A DNA stretch of 64,000 nt, taken from assembly GCA_001971685.1 (NCBI GenBank), contig CP019326.1, forward strand, positions 3,596,001 to 3,660,000, written 5' to 3'. Under the pieces are notes generated by a model. That model saw only the letters and a program-made list of their open reading frames with translations, was not told the DNA's origin and searched no databases. Made by a program: the position numbers and the translations under genes. This DNA comes from Halomonas sp. 1513 (GTDB taxonomy: Bacteria > Pseudomonadota > Gammaproteobacteria > Pseudomonadales > Halomonadaceae). Of the stretch, positions 16,591 to 25,739 are shown in pieces (position 1 is the first letter of the stretch; each line of letters opens with the position of its first letter).

Positions 16591-18926
16591 TCACCCGGCA
16601 CCCCTGACGACCGCCACCAGGCCGGCAGCAGCGCCAGGTTGTCGGCCTCGCCGAAGCGGTCGTCGAGCAGCACCACCACGCCGCGATCCTCGGGGCTACG
16701 GATCACCCGGCCGGCGGCCTGCACCACCTTGGTCAGGCCGGGGTAGCGGTAGGCGTAGTCGAAGCCGCGTCCGAAGCGCGCCTCCAGGCGCGCCTTGAGT
16801 ATCTCGTTGTCGGCGCTTAGCGGCGGCATCCCCAGGGTGGCGATAAAGGCGCCCACCAGGCGCTCCCCGGGCAGGTCGATGCCCTCGGCGAAGGCCCCGC
16901 CCAGCACCGCGAAACCGATCCCCCGTCCACCGGCCACGAAGTCGTCGACGAAGGCCTGGCGCGCCGTCTCATCCATGCCGCGCCGCTGGCAGCGGGTGGC
17001 TATATCGGGGTGATCGCGGGCCAGACGCGCCTGCGCCGCGTCGAGGTAGGCGAAGCTGCTGAAGAACGCCAGGTAGTTGCCCGGCGCGCGGCGGTACTGG
17101 TCGGCGATCACCGCCACCAGGCCATCCAGCGAATGCTCGCGATCGCGCCAGCGGGTCGAGAGATGCCGCGCCAGGCGCACCTCCAGCTGTGTGCTGTCGA
17201 ACGGCGAGGCGACCTCCCACCACACCGCATCGTCGGCCAGCCCCAGCAGGTCGCGGTAGTAGTCGGCGGGGCTCAGGGTGGCCGAAAACAGCACCGTGGT
17301 GTGGCTGGCGGCCAGCCGCGGGGCCAGGAAGTCGGCGGGAATCAGGTTGCGCAGCGTCAGGGTCGCACGCCCGCGACCGCGGCGGGTCAGCAGGCAGATC
17401 GAGTGGTCGGCGAACGACTCCGCCAGCCGGCACAGCGCCAGCGCCTCGAACAGGAACGCCTGCAGCTCGTCGACCTCGCCGCTGGGGTGCTCGGCAAGGT
17501 AGTCACCCACCGCCGAGACCGCCTGCTGCAGGGCCAGGACCAGGCCCGCCGGCAGCGCCTCCAGCAGCCGCGGCGCCTCATCGTCGGCGGGCGACTCGGC
17601 GGCCAGCAGCTCACGCCACTGCCGCACCACGCGCCCCAGCGGTTTGGCCAGAGCCGGCGGTGCGCGTCGCTGCACGGCGTTGCAGCGCTGCTGGTCGAGG
17701 CTGGCGCTGTACATGCCGCGGGCCCGCTCGACCAGGTTGTGGGCCTCGTCGACCAGCACCGCGACCCGCCACTCCTGGGCCTGGGTGGCGGCGAACAGCA
17801 GCGCGCTGGTATCGAAGTAGTGGTTGACGTCGCCCACCGTCAGGTCGCACCAGCGCACCAGCTCCTGGCCCAGGTAGTAGGGGCAGATGTCGTGGGCCAG
17901 CGCCAGCTCGCGCAGGGTCGGCCGGTCGAGCACGCGGCCACACTCCACCGCCCCCTGACGCGCCGCCGGCAGGCGATCGTAGAAGCCCCGCGCCAGCGGG
18001 CAGGCGTCACCGTGGCAGGCCTTGCCGGGATGCTCGCAGGCGGTGTCGCGGGCGACCAGCTCCAATACCCTCAGCGGCATCCGCGGCGGCGCCTCGCCAG
18101 CCCCCGCCTCGGGGGCATTGGCAACGCCCAGCGTCCGCAGCGCCTCGAGCGCCAGGCGCCGCCCCGGGGTCTTCATGGTCAGGAAGAAGGTGCGGTCGAG
18201 CCCCTGGCGGGGCATGGCGGCGAGCATCGGAAACAGCGTGCCCAGGGTCTTGCCGATCCCGGTGGGGGCCTGCAGCAGCAGCTGGCGACCGGTGCCGGCG
18301 GCCTTGTAGACCGCCTCGGCCAGCTCGCGCTGCCCGCGGCGAAAGTCAGCATGGGGGAAGCGCAGCGTGGACAGGGCGGCATCGCGGCGGCGGCGATGGG
18401 CGGCCTCCTGCTCGGCCCAGGCCAGGAAGCGCTGGCACTGGTCGACGAAGAAGGCCTCCAGCTCGCTGGCCGTGGCCGGCTCGGTGAGACGGGTCTCCTG
18501 CCCCGAGCCGATCTCCAGGTAGACCAGCGCCAGCTCGACCCGCTCGAGCTCGCGGGCGCGGCACAGCAGGGCGCCGTAGACCTTGGCCTGAGCCCAGTGC
18601 AGGGCGCGCTGATTGGCCCCCATCCGCGCCAGGCTGCCGCGGTGGGTCTTGACCTCCTCGAGGCGCCGGGCGGCGGGATCGAAGCCGTCGGCGCGGCCGC
18701 TCACCACCAGCCGTGCCCCGCCTACCACCACCTCGCCGCGCAGGCTCAGCTCGCTCTCGTAGCCCGCCCCGCGCCGCTCGGCGATCAGCTGATGCCCTGC
18801 GATGCCCTGCTGGGCGGTGGGCGACGGCGTGAAGCGGTGGTCCAGGTCGCCGGCCCGGGCGGTGAAATCGCACAGCGCCCTGACCGCCACCCGGTAGCAG
18901 GGTTGCGCTTCCGGCAGCGGGTTCAC
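16587..18926 (-). CDS. DinG/XPD-type DNA helicase with N-terminal PD-(D/E)XK nuclease-like domain
   Basis: 779 residues, starting at a GTG that overlaps the stop of the upstream nuclease gene (GTGA). The N-terminal 150 residues contain GRADGFD and LEEVKTH, the acidic-plus-E-x-K core of a RecB/Cas4-like nuclease fold. The helicase has Walker A (APTGIGKT, near residue 220), four Cys (TACE, KACH, DACP, DICP) in the place of the XPD iron-sulfur cluster, and a DEAH box (LVDEAHN, near 395). These features define an iron-sulfur 5'-3' superfamily 2 helicase. Coupling with a FAN1-like nuclease suggests interstrand cross-link or branched-DNA repair. Confidence 0.88.
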   Translation of the reverse strand: MNPLPEAQPCYRVAVRALCDFTARAGDLDHRFTPSPTAQQGIAGHQLIAERRGAGYESELSLRGEVVVGGARLVVSGRADGFDPAARRLEEVKTHRGSLARMGANQRALHWAQAKVYGALLCRARELERVELALVYLEIGSGQETRLTEPATASELEAFFVDQCQRFLAWAEQEAAHRRRRDAALSTLRFPHADFRRGQRELAEAVYKAAGTGRQLLLQAPTGIGKTLGTLFPMLAAMPRQGLDRTFFLTMKTPGRRLALEALRTLGVANAPEAGAGEAPPRMPLRVLELVARDTACEHPGKACHGDACPLARGFYDRLPAARQGAVECGRVLDRPTLRELALAHDICPYYLGQELVRWCDLTVGDVNHYFDTSALLFAATQAQEWRVAVLVDEAHNLVERARGMYSASLDQQRCNAVQRRAPPALAKPLGRVVRQWRELLAAESPADDEAPRLLEALPAGLVLALQQAVSAVGDYLAEHPSGEVDELQAFLFEALALCRLAESFADHSICLLTRRGRGRATLTLRNLIPADFLAPRLAASHTTVLFSATLSPADYYRDLLGLADDAVWWEVASPFDSTQLEVRLARHLSTRWRDREHSLDGLVAVIADQYRRAPGNYLAFFSSFAYLDAAQARLARDHPDIATRCQRRGMDETARQAFVDDFVAGGRGIGFAVLGGAFAEGIDLPGERLVGAFIATLGMPPLSADNEILKARLEARFGRGFDYAYRYPGLTKVVQAAGRVIRSPEDRGVVVLLDDRFGEADNLALLPAWWRSSGVPGD

Positions 18927-20632
18927 GACGCATCCCGCCAGCGCACCTGGCACACCACCGCGGGGATGTCGTGGGCATGAAAGTAGGCCAGCCAGCGACG
19001 CTGGTTGTCCTGCAGGCGGTCGCCGGGCCCCTTGACCTCGATCAGCCGGTAGCGCGGGCCCTGGGGCGCCTCGGGCAGGAACTGGATCAGGTCAGGCAGG
19101 CCGGCGCGGTTGGCGCCGATATCCTGCAACAGGCGCTCGAACAGCCGCGCCAGGTGCGCCGCCGGCAGCCACGCCAGGGCGCGCTCCAGCAGCGTCTCGT
19201 CGAGCGCTTGCCAGTCGACGAAGGGTGACGCCAGGCCGTGCTTGGCGTGCCAGTGGCGGCGAATGGTGGCGCGATAGCGACCATCGTGCAGCTGTGCCAG
19301 GCAGGCCGCGAAACGCTCGCGGCGACGCCTGACGAAGTCCTCGCGGCGCAGGTCGGCCGGCCCGCGCTGGAAGGGGTGGAAGAAGGCGCCGGGCAACGGG
19401 GCGAAGATCGCCTCCCAGCACAGCAGCCCGAAGAGCCCGCCGATCAGCGTATTCTCGACGTAGTGGACCGGCGCATTCGGGTCCTGCAGGTGGTCGCGCA
19501 CGGCGCCCTCCACGCTCGCGGCGGGCCCCGGCAGCGTCAGCGTCCACTGCTCGATGGCAGGCGCCGGCGGCGCTGGCTCACAGGCCAGCCCCAGCCGCCG
19601 GCGCAGGCGCGGCTGCAGTCGTGCCAGGGCCTGGCCCTCAGCCTCGCTGAGCGGCGGCTGAGCCTCGGCCAGGGTCAGCGCCTCGCGCCAGGCGCCGCGC
19701 CGCTCCAGCAGCCGCAGGCGACGGATGCGCGCCTCACCGCCGCCGCCTGGGTCGCCGCTCGCCGCAGCGTAGGCCTCGAGGGCCAGCTCAGGGTTGGCGT
19801 GTCGCTCCGCCTCGCGGCCCAGCTGGAACAGCAGCCGGGCGCGCCGCGTGGCCAGCCAGTGGCTGTCCCAGACGTCATCCGCAGCGTTCGAGACCACCTC
19901 AGGCCACAGCGCTGCGGCGGCCTCGCCGGCCTCGAGGCGCTCGCGCAGGCGGTGCAACTGTAGATAGGCGTCGACCTCGGCACGCCGCTGAAAGGCGCGT
20001 GAGGCAGGATCCAGCGGCACCTGCTCGTAGCGCTGCATGCCGAGTTCGGCAAGCACGAAGTCGGCCCAGTCCTGGCGCAGGTTGCCGAAGAACATCAGCC
20101 GCAGTCGCTCGCAGTGGGCCATGCAGGTGATGCGCACGATGCGGTCCGGCGCCGCGGGCCACCACTCGCCGAGCCGGCGCGGCTCGCTCAGCCGCACGGC
20201 CAGCGCCTCGCGCAATCGCGCCTTGCCGGTTGCGGCGGGCAGGCCTGCGGCGCGCATCTCGTCGGCCAGCGCCGCGCGCAGCTCGGCAAGGCGCCAGTGG
20301 CGAAACAGCTCGTCGAGGGACAGCAGCGGCTCCTCCTCCACCCAGCCGGCGGCGATCAGCGGCGCCAGGGCGGCAGCGGTGTCACCGATCTCGGCATAGG
20401 CCAGCCGCGCGACGCGAAAGTGCTCGCCGCGGCGCATCACCATGCGCGCCAGCAGTGCCTGGGAGGGCGTCGGCAGGTCGCCGACGCCGCGGATAAAGGC
20501 GCGCTCGGCATCGCTCAGCAGGTCAGCGTAGCGCGCCGCCACCCATTCCAGCACGCAGCGGAAATTGGCCAGGTAGTAGCGCGGGTCATCGAGGGGAGCC
20601 GCCGCCGGTGGCGCGGGCCATGTACTGTTCAT
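18923..20632 (-). CDS. FAN1-like VRR-NUC structure-specific nuclease
   Basis: 569 residues, close to characterised bacterial FAN1 proteins. A SAP-like DNA-binding helix pair is seen around residues 115-150 (LRAALADEMRAAGLPA, KARLREAL), a helical/TPR-like middle part follows, and the C-terminal VRR-NUC domain has LPDLIQF and LIEVKGPGDRLQDNQRRW, the PD-(D/E)XK catalytic set. FAN1 cuts 5' flaps and processes DNA interstrand cross-links. Its stop codon overlaps the start of the helicase gene, so the two are translationally coupled and likely act together. Confidence 0.9.
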   Translation of the reverse strand: MNSTWPAPPAAAPLDDPRYYLANFRCVLEWVAARYADLLSDAERAFIRGVGDLPTPSQALLARMVMRRGEHFRVARLAYAEIGDTAAALAPLIAAGWVEEEPLLSLDELFRHWRLAELRAALADEMRAAGLPAATGKARLREALAVRLSEPRRLGEWWPAAPDRIVRITCMAHCERLRLMFFGNLRQDWADFVLAELGMQRYEQVPLDPASRAFQRRAEVDAYLQLHRLRERLEAGEAAAALWPEVVSNAADDVWDSHWLATRRARLLFQLGREAERHANPELALEAYAAASGDPGGGGEARIRRLRLLERRGAWREALTLAEAQPPLSEAEGQALARLQPRLRRRLGLACEPAPPAPAIEQWTLTLPGPAASVEGAVRDHLQDPNAPVHYVENTLIGGLFGLLCWEAIFAPLPGAFFHPFQRGPADLRREDFVRRRRERFAACLAQLHDGRYRATIRRHWHAKHGLASPFVDWQALDETLLERALAWLPAAHLARLFERLLQDIGANRAGLPDLIQFLPEAPQGPRYRLIEVKGPGDRLQDNQRRWLAYFHAHDIPAVVCQVRWRDAS

Positions 20633-20708
20633 TTATCCATGGTAGCAGGCCCGCCAGGCTAGCGGCCAGCGTAACGTCATCGTCTCCAGATGCGCCGCAC
20701 GGCGGGGG

Positions 20709-21695
20709 TCAGCGCTTACGCCATGAATGCGACTTGCCCAGGGTGTCGGCGGCATGGGCGCCGCGCTCGCCCATCGGCCGCGGCTCTCCAACGGTAGTGT
20801 CGTGGCGGGTCTGGCGCTCCATCTCACCGTTGAGCTCGGCGCCCACCAGCACCGTGAAGGCCGACAGCCAGAACCACATCAGCAGCACCACCACGGCGCC
20901 CAGCGACCCGTAGAGCTCGCTGAAATTGGCGAAATGGCTCACATAGAACGAGAGGGCCAACGACCCCAGCAGCCACAGCAGCGTCGCCGTCACCGTGCCA
21001 ACACTGAGCCACTCCCAGCGCGGCGAGCGCCGATAGGGGCCGAAGCGGTACAGCACCGCGATCACCAGCATCATCATCAGCACCAGCACCGGCCAGCGCA
21101 GCAGGCTGATCAGGGTCACCAGGGTGCTATCGAGGCCCAGCATGCCGATTACCAGCGGCAGCCCGGCGATGAAGGCAATCGTCACCAGGGTCAGTACGAT
21201 CAGCCCCACGGTCAGCGCCGAGACCACCGTGACCTTGTGCGCGAGGCGGCGCCGCTCCTGCTCACCGTAGACGATATTGAGGCCGAGGATCAGTCCGCGC
21301 ACGCCCTTGGAGGCGACGAACATCGCCACCACCAGGCTGACCACGGCCGCCACGCTGAGACCGGCATCGGTGTTCTCGCTGATCTCATTGGCCTGCTGCT
21401 CGATGACCGACGCCGCACCGGGGGGAATGAAGCGTCCCAGCTCAGAAATCTGGCGTGCGATGTCGTAGGGGTCGAGCACCAGCGCCCAGATCGAGATGAT
21501 CGCTGCCAGCGCCGGAAACACCGCCAGCAGCGCATAGAAGGCCACCCCGGCGGCAAGCATGGTGATGTTGTCATCGCTCATCTCGCGCTTGACGCGCCAG
21601 GCGATGTCCAGCCAGCCGAGACCGCTGATCTGGCCCGGCTTATCGGCGCGGCGCCCTCGGGGCGAATCGTTTGACCTATCCTCGGTCACATCCAA
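20709..21695 (-). CDS. YihY/BrkB-family inner-membrane protein
   Basis: 328 residues with six hydrophobic segments. The N-terminal cytoplasmic part is followed by NITMLAAGVAFYALLAVFPALAA, the hallmark of the family once called ribonuclease BN/BrkB, and later GLILGLNIVYGEQERR and VVVLLMWFWLSAFTVLVGAELNGEMER. An AAGGAG sits four bases before the ATG. It is a polytopic inner-membrane protein, proposed to be a transporter; nuclease activity is not supported for this family. A 23-bp gap separates it from the protease gene upstream, so they may form one operon. Confidence 0.9.
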   Translation of the reverse strand: MDVTEDRSNDSPRGRRADKPGQISGLGWLDIAWRVKREMSDDNITMLAAGVAFYALLAVFPALAAIISIWALVLDPYDIARQISELGRFIPPGAASVIEQQANEISENTDAGLSVAAVVSLVVAMFVASKGVRGLILGLNIVYGEQERRRLAHKVTVVSALTVGLIVLTLVTIAFIAGLPLVIGMLGLDSTLVTLISLLRWPVLVLMMMLVIAVLYRFGPYRRSPRWEWLSVGTVTATLLWLLGSLALSFYVSHFANFSELYGSLGAVVVLLMWFWLSAFTVLVGAELNGEMERQTRHDTTVGEPRPMGERGAHAADTLGKSHSWRKR

Positions 21696-21718
21696 CTCCT
21701 TGAGATTGATCGCCAGGA

Positions 21719-22240
21719 TCAGGGCTCGGGACGGCTGAGCACCATCTGATCGCCGCTGATCTGGATATCGAAGCGGTTGAGAAAGCTCATGCCCAGCAGA
21801 GCCCTGTCACCCTCCATGCCGGGATTGATCGAACCGCGCACCTGGCGGGCGGTGAGGCCGCCCAGGCTGACACGGTCGAGTTCGGTGATAAAGCCGTCGA
21901 CGCGGCCGTTGGCGGTCTGGAAGCTGGCGGTGCGGCCGGCCTCGAGATCCAGCTGCTCGGCCAGCTCGCTGGACACTGCAATGTAGGTCGCCCCGGTGTC
22001 GAGCAGGAACTCCACCGGCTCGCCGTTGATGCGCCCGGTGGCGACGAAGTGCCCCGAGGCATTGCGGGTCAGCGCCACCGGCTCATCACCCTCGGTCATG
22101 TGCACCAGGCCGGCATTGGGATTACGGCGTTCATCGAGCACGCCCTGGAACCACCAGCTGCCCATCGCCAGCACCAGCAGCCAGAACAGCAGCATCATGC
22201 CGAGCCCGGTGCGTCGCACGCCTCTGCCCTGATCATCCAT
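21719..22240 (-). CDS. Membrane-anchored retropepsin-like aspartic protease
   Basis: 173 residues from MDDQGRGVRR; one membrane helix (GMMLLFWLLVLAMGSWWF) anchors a periplasmic domain with the single catalytic motif FLLDTGATYIAVS and LLGMSFLNRFDI near the end. One D-T-G per chain means the enzyme must dimerise, as in retroviral-type bacterial clan AA proteases (TIGR02281-like). The substrate is unknown. It is probably co-transcribed with the YihY gene. Confidence 0.88.
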   Translation of the reverse strand: MDDQGRGVRRTGLGMMLLFWLLVLAMGSWWFQGVLDERRNPNAGLVHMTEGDEPVALTRNASGHFVATGRINGEPVEFLLDTGATYIAVSSELAEQLDLEAGRTASFQTANGRVDGFITELDRVSLGGLTARQVRGSINPGMEGDRALLGMSFLNRFDIQISGDQMVLSRPEP

Positions 22241-22410
22241 TGACTCACCTCCGCCGGCAACCGCCACTCCTACACATAGTCGCCGCGAACGGCGATCGGT
22301 TCCCTGCAGACTACCAATAACCCCGGGTAGGCGCGTCGCATGATGGCCTTTACCGCACGCCGATTCGATGGTGGGATAGCCTCTTTCGACCTAGCCTGGA
22401 GACCTCCACC

Positions 22411-23025
22411 GTGACCGATACCGCCCTGCCCGCCGATGCCTGGGATGCCGCCACGCTCTATCGCCTGTTTACCGGCAGCATCGCACCGCGCCCGATCGCC
22501 TGGGTCTCCAGCGTGGACGCCGCTGGCACCGCTAACCTGGCGCCCTTCTCGTTCTTCAACGTGGCCAGCGTCGCGCCGCCGGTGCTGGTGTTCTCGCCGC
22601 TGCTCGACGGTCAGGGCGAGGCCAAGGACACCCTCAACAACCTCGAGGCAGTGCCCGAGTGCGTGATCCATATCGGCGGCGAGGCGCTCGCCGAGGCCCT
22701 CAACGCCACCAGCGCCAGCCTGGCACCGGAGCAGGACGAATTCGAGCATGCCGGGCTGACCAAGACCGCCATGCCGTCCCTGCAGGTACCGCGCATCGCC
22801 AGCGCGCCGGTCGCCTTCGGCTGTCGGGTACGCGACGTCATGCATTTCGGCGAAGGCCCCCTGGCCGGCAACCTGGTGATCGCCGAGGTGGTGGCGATCC
22901 ACGCCGACCCGGCGGTGTGGAACGGCCGCCACGTCGATCTCGACGCCCTCAAGCCGATCGGCCGCCTGGCGGGCAGCGACTACCTGCGCGCCAGCGACCG
23001 CTTCGCGCTCAAGCGTCCGGCCTGA
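22411..23025 (+). CDS. Flavin reductase-family FMN-binding split-barrel protein
   Basis: 204 residues from a GTG start. The sequence has the family's N-terminal core (GSIAPRPIAWVSSVDAAG, NLAPFSFFNVAS, PPVLVFSP), which binds FMN, and an HFGEGPLAGNLVIAEVV element. Members reduce flavin for partner monooxygenases or act as standalone oxidoreductases. No partner is adjacent; a luciferase-like monooxygenase lies 33 kb away. The last 17 bases overlap the convergent EAL gene. Confidence 0.85.
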   Translation: MTDTALPADAWDAATLYRLFTGSIAPRPIAWVSSVDAAGTANLAPFSFFNVASVAPPVLVFSPLLDGQGEAKDTLNNLEAVPECVIHIGGEALAEALNATSASLAPEQDEFEHAGLTKTAMPSLQVPRIASAPVAFGCRVRDVMHFGEGPLAGNLVIAEVVAIHADPAVWNGRHVDLDALKPIGRLAGSDYLRASDRFALKRPA

Positions 23026-24865
23026 TTCCCCCAAGGGTGGCATTGGCTCGTGTAAGTATCTCACCCAACGCTTCGCAAGCTATTGGACGATGCCAGAGAT
23101 ACCCTTGCATGTGTTCAATGCCAATATCACTGAGTACCGCCTGTTGAGCCTCTGTTTCGACACCTTCTGCCACGACATTGATTTTCAAAGCATCACCAAT
23201 ATTGACGATACCACGCGTCACTTCCCGAGCGGTGCAGTCGGATGCTAGGTCGACGATAAAGCTACGGTCAATCTTGAGGGTGTCTAGTGGAAGTTGACGA
23301 AGATAGCTAAGCGAAGAGTAGCCAGTGCCGAAATCGTCCAATGCGGTCATGACTCCCCGCGACCTCAGCATTTCAAGCATCTTGACCGCTCGATCAATAT
23401 TCTGGATAAGAGCTTGCTCGGTTACCTCGATAACGAGCAATTCAGGTGCGAGCCCTGCCGACATCAAGGCAGCATCAATATCTTCCATGAGGCCCGCGCG
23501 ATAAAGCTCAGTGGCGGAGATATTGACATTGACTTTCACAGGTTCATCCAGCATATCGTTCCATACGCGGGCCGCCTGGCAAGCACGTAGCAACACCCAG
23601 CGTGTGAATTCTTGACACAGCATGGGGTTATCTTCGACGATTGGAATGAACTCTCCGGGACTCACCGTCCCAAGCTCGGTGTCTTCCCAGCGCGTCAAGG
23701 CCTCACAGGCGATGACCCGGCCTGTGCTATAGCTCACAATAGGTTGAAAAACCAAGTTCAATCGGCTCTGGGCCAGTGACTCGATAAATGCCCGAGTCAT
23801 CTGATCACGACGCAGCACCCGTGATTCATCGCCCTCGTCATAAAAACTGAACCCACCCTGACTGGGCTTAGCAATATTCGCACGGCGGGACAGCTCCTCG
23901 GCCCCGTCGGATTGATCGGGATATAGACAAGCACCCACCGCCACTTGAGCACTACGCTTGCCATTGGCAATATCGTAAGGGCGAATCGCCTCATTGTAGA
24001 TGCGTTCAGCCCATTGATGAGCTGAGGATACCGAAGCAATATCACCACTTGCTATCAGCATTCGATCAGGTAGGGGGCGGGACACCATGCCATGCTGTCC
24101 GCTGATCGCTTTCAGCCTCTTGCTAAAAAGTTGCATTGCCTCATCGCGCGCCTGCTCTCCATAAGCACTCGCCATTTCGTCATATTGGATAAAATGCACA
24201 ACCGCCAGCGCGACCTTGGCGTGACGCTGATTTGCAGATTCGATTACCGATAGAAGACAATCGTGACCGATGAGCTGACGAGGCAGCGACGTTGCAGGGT
24301 CAATTAGTGCTTGCTCAACAAGATCGGCTTGGGTGAGTTTCAATCTATCAGTAAGCAGGATTTCATTTTCAACCAGTTCTCCCAAGCGTGCAAACCGATG
24401 CCTTTCTACGTCATTCAACCTTCGCTACTGTTGATCAAGTATACACAAGGTTCCCACCGTTTTTCCTTGCGAATCTCTTATTGCTAAGCCTGCATAAAAT
24501 GCTAACCCATCTTGACAGAGCATTTGCGACACCTTGTCGAAGAAAGGCTCATTTCCCTGTCTACTCACTTCATGGAAGCCGTTCTCCAACGTGGGCTGAC
24601 AGATCCAGGCCTCGTGGGGGCGATCACAGCCAAGCTGAGTACCGACGGCGGACTTGATCCAGGCACGCTGGGTATCGAACAGCGTGACCAGGCAAATCGA
24701 AGTGCCGAGAATATCGGCTACCAAGCCCGTCAAACGGTCGAAGCGTCTTTCTGCCCCAGTATCAATGAGCTCGAAGAATGATTGATCCTGCCACGGCACC
24801 GATGAGCCGGATGCTCTTGACGAGGCGTCACCAAGTAATGAATGAGGGGGGGAGGAAGGCGTCAA
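23009..24865 (-). pseudogene. GAF-degenerate GGDEF-EAL protein interrupted by an in-frame amber codon
   Basis: The upper part (TTG start at 24865 with GGAGA upstream, 146 residues) is a GAF domain ending GTLCILDQQ. A TAG at 24425-24427 then stops the frame, but the same frame continues without shift as RRLNDVERHRFARLGELVE, the normal link from GAF to the next domain. A degenerate GGDEF domain (no GGDEF motif) and a complete EAL domain follow: CEALTRW, NVNISATELY, EVTEQ, DDFGTGYS, KIDRSF, VAEGVET, so c-di-GMP phosphodiesterase residues are intact. A TTG at 24418 could allow re-initiation but its GAAGG is too close. The segment is much AT-richer than its neighbours, suggesting transfer. Confidence 0.8.
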
Positions 24866-25007
24866 ATTGGTATCTCCACAGCAAACGGAATACTAGGGAC
24901 CCGCTTTTCCGTCTTTGTGGAGACGGGCAATCCTTCGCGGCTGGCCTGATCGCGACTGTCAGACGTCAGGTCGCTTATAACGCATATCGGCCAGACCTAC
25001 GGCTTCT

Positions 25008-25739
25008 TTAGCCGAGGATCAGATAGCCGCCCAGCAGCAGCAGCCCGAAAAAGAAGCAGCGCCGAAAGGCCTGCTCGGAGAGCCGCGGCCGCAGTCGGCG
25101 GCCGAGCCGCATGCCCAGCAGTGCCGGCAGCACGGCCAGGGCAGAGAGCCCCAGCAGCTCGGCGTCGAGCAGGCGCTGGCCGCCCATCGACGCCGCCAGC
25201 ACCAGGGTCGAGAAGGTGAACAGCACGCCCATGGCCTGGATCAAGACATCCCGCGGCAGCCCCAGCGCCTGCAGATAGGGCACGCCGGGGAACACCGAGG
25301 AGCCGGTCATGCCGGTCAGCAGGCCGTTAAACACGCCGCAGACGAGGCCAGCGCGACGTTCACGCTGCACGCGCCACCCCTGGCGACGCCACAGGTTGAG
25401 CAGCGCATAGGTAACGATCAAGCCCCCCAGCAGCGTCGCCAGCCAGCCCGGGTCGAGCCGTGCCAGCAGCGTGACGCCGGGCCAGATGGCCACCAGTGCC
25501 GCGACCAGGAACGGCCACAGCCGGGTGATGATCAGCCGTAGCTGGCCGCCGACCAGGGCCTGCCAGACGTTGGTGACGAAGGTCGGCACCAGCATTAGCG
25601 CCACCGCCGCCGGCAGGCCGACGCTGGCGGTAAGCAGCGCCAGGGCGATGGTCGGCATGCCCATGCCGATCACGCCCTTGACCGCGCCGCCGAGCAGGAA
25701 GGTCAGGCCGATGGCCAGCAGCGTCAGCGGCTCGCTCAC
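25008..25739 (-). CDS. TSUP (TauE/SafE)-family anion exporter
   Basis: 243 residues from a GTG overlapping the stop of the upstream transporter gene (GTGA). About eight helices; the family's two repeated signatures are seen as FLLGGAVKGVIGMGMPTIALALL and GVFNGLLTGMTGSSVFPGVPYLQALGL. TSUP proteins move sulfite, sulfoacetate or other organosulfur and organic anions across the inner membrane; the substrate here is unknown. It is translationally coupled to the UMF1-type transporter. Confidence 0.87.
   Translation of the reverse strand: MSEPLTLLAIGLTFLLGGAVKGVIGMGMPTIALALLTASVGLPAAVALMLVPTFVTNVWQALVGGQLRLIITRLWPFLVAALVAIWPGVTLLARLDPGWLATLLGGLIVTYALLNLWRRQGWRVQRERRAGLVCGVFNGLLTGMTGSSVFPGVPYLQALGLPRDVLIQAMGVLFTFSTLVLAASMGGQRLLDAELLGLSALAVLPALLGMRLGRRLRPRLSEQAFRRCFFFGLLLLGGYLILG

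Noticed and set aside
20709..21695. Annotation as tRNA-processing ribonuclease BN
   Set aside because: This is the membrane YihY/BrkB family, historically mislabelled; no nuclease motif is seen.
23009..24865. Two genuine separate genes, GAF-only and GGDEF-EAL
   Set aside because: The frame continues across the TAG with the usual GAF-to-GGDEF linker sequence, and the only re-initiation codon is a TTG without proper spacing, so a broken single gene is simpler.
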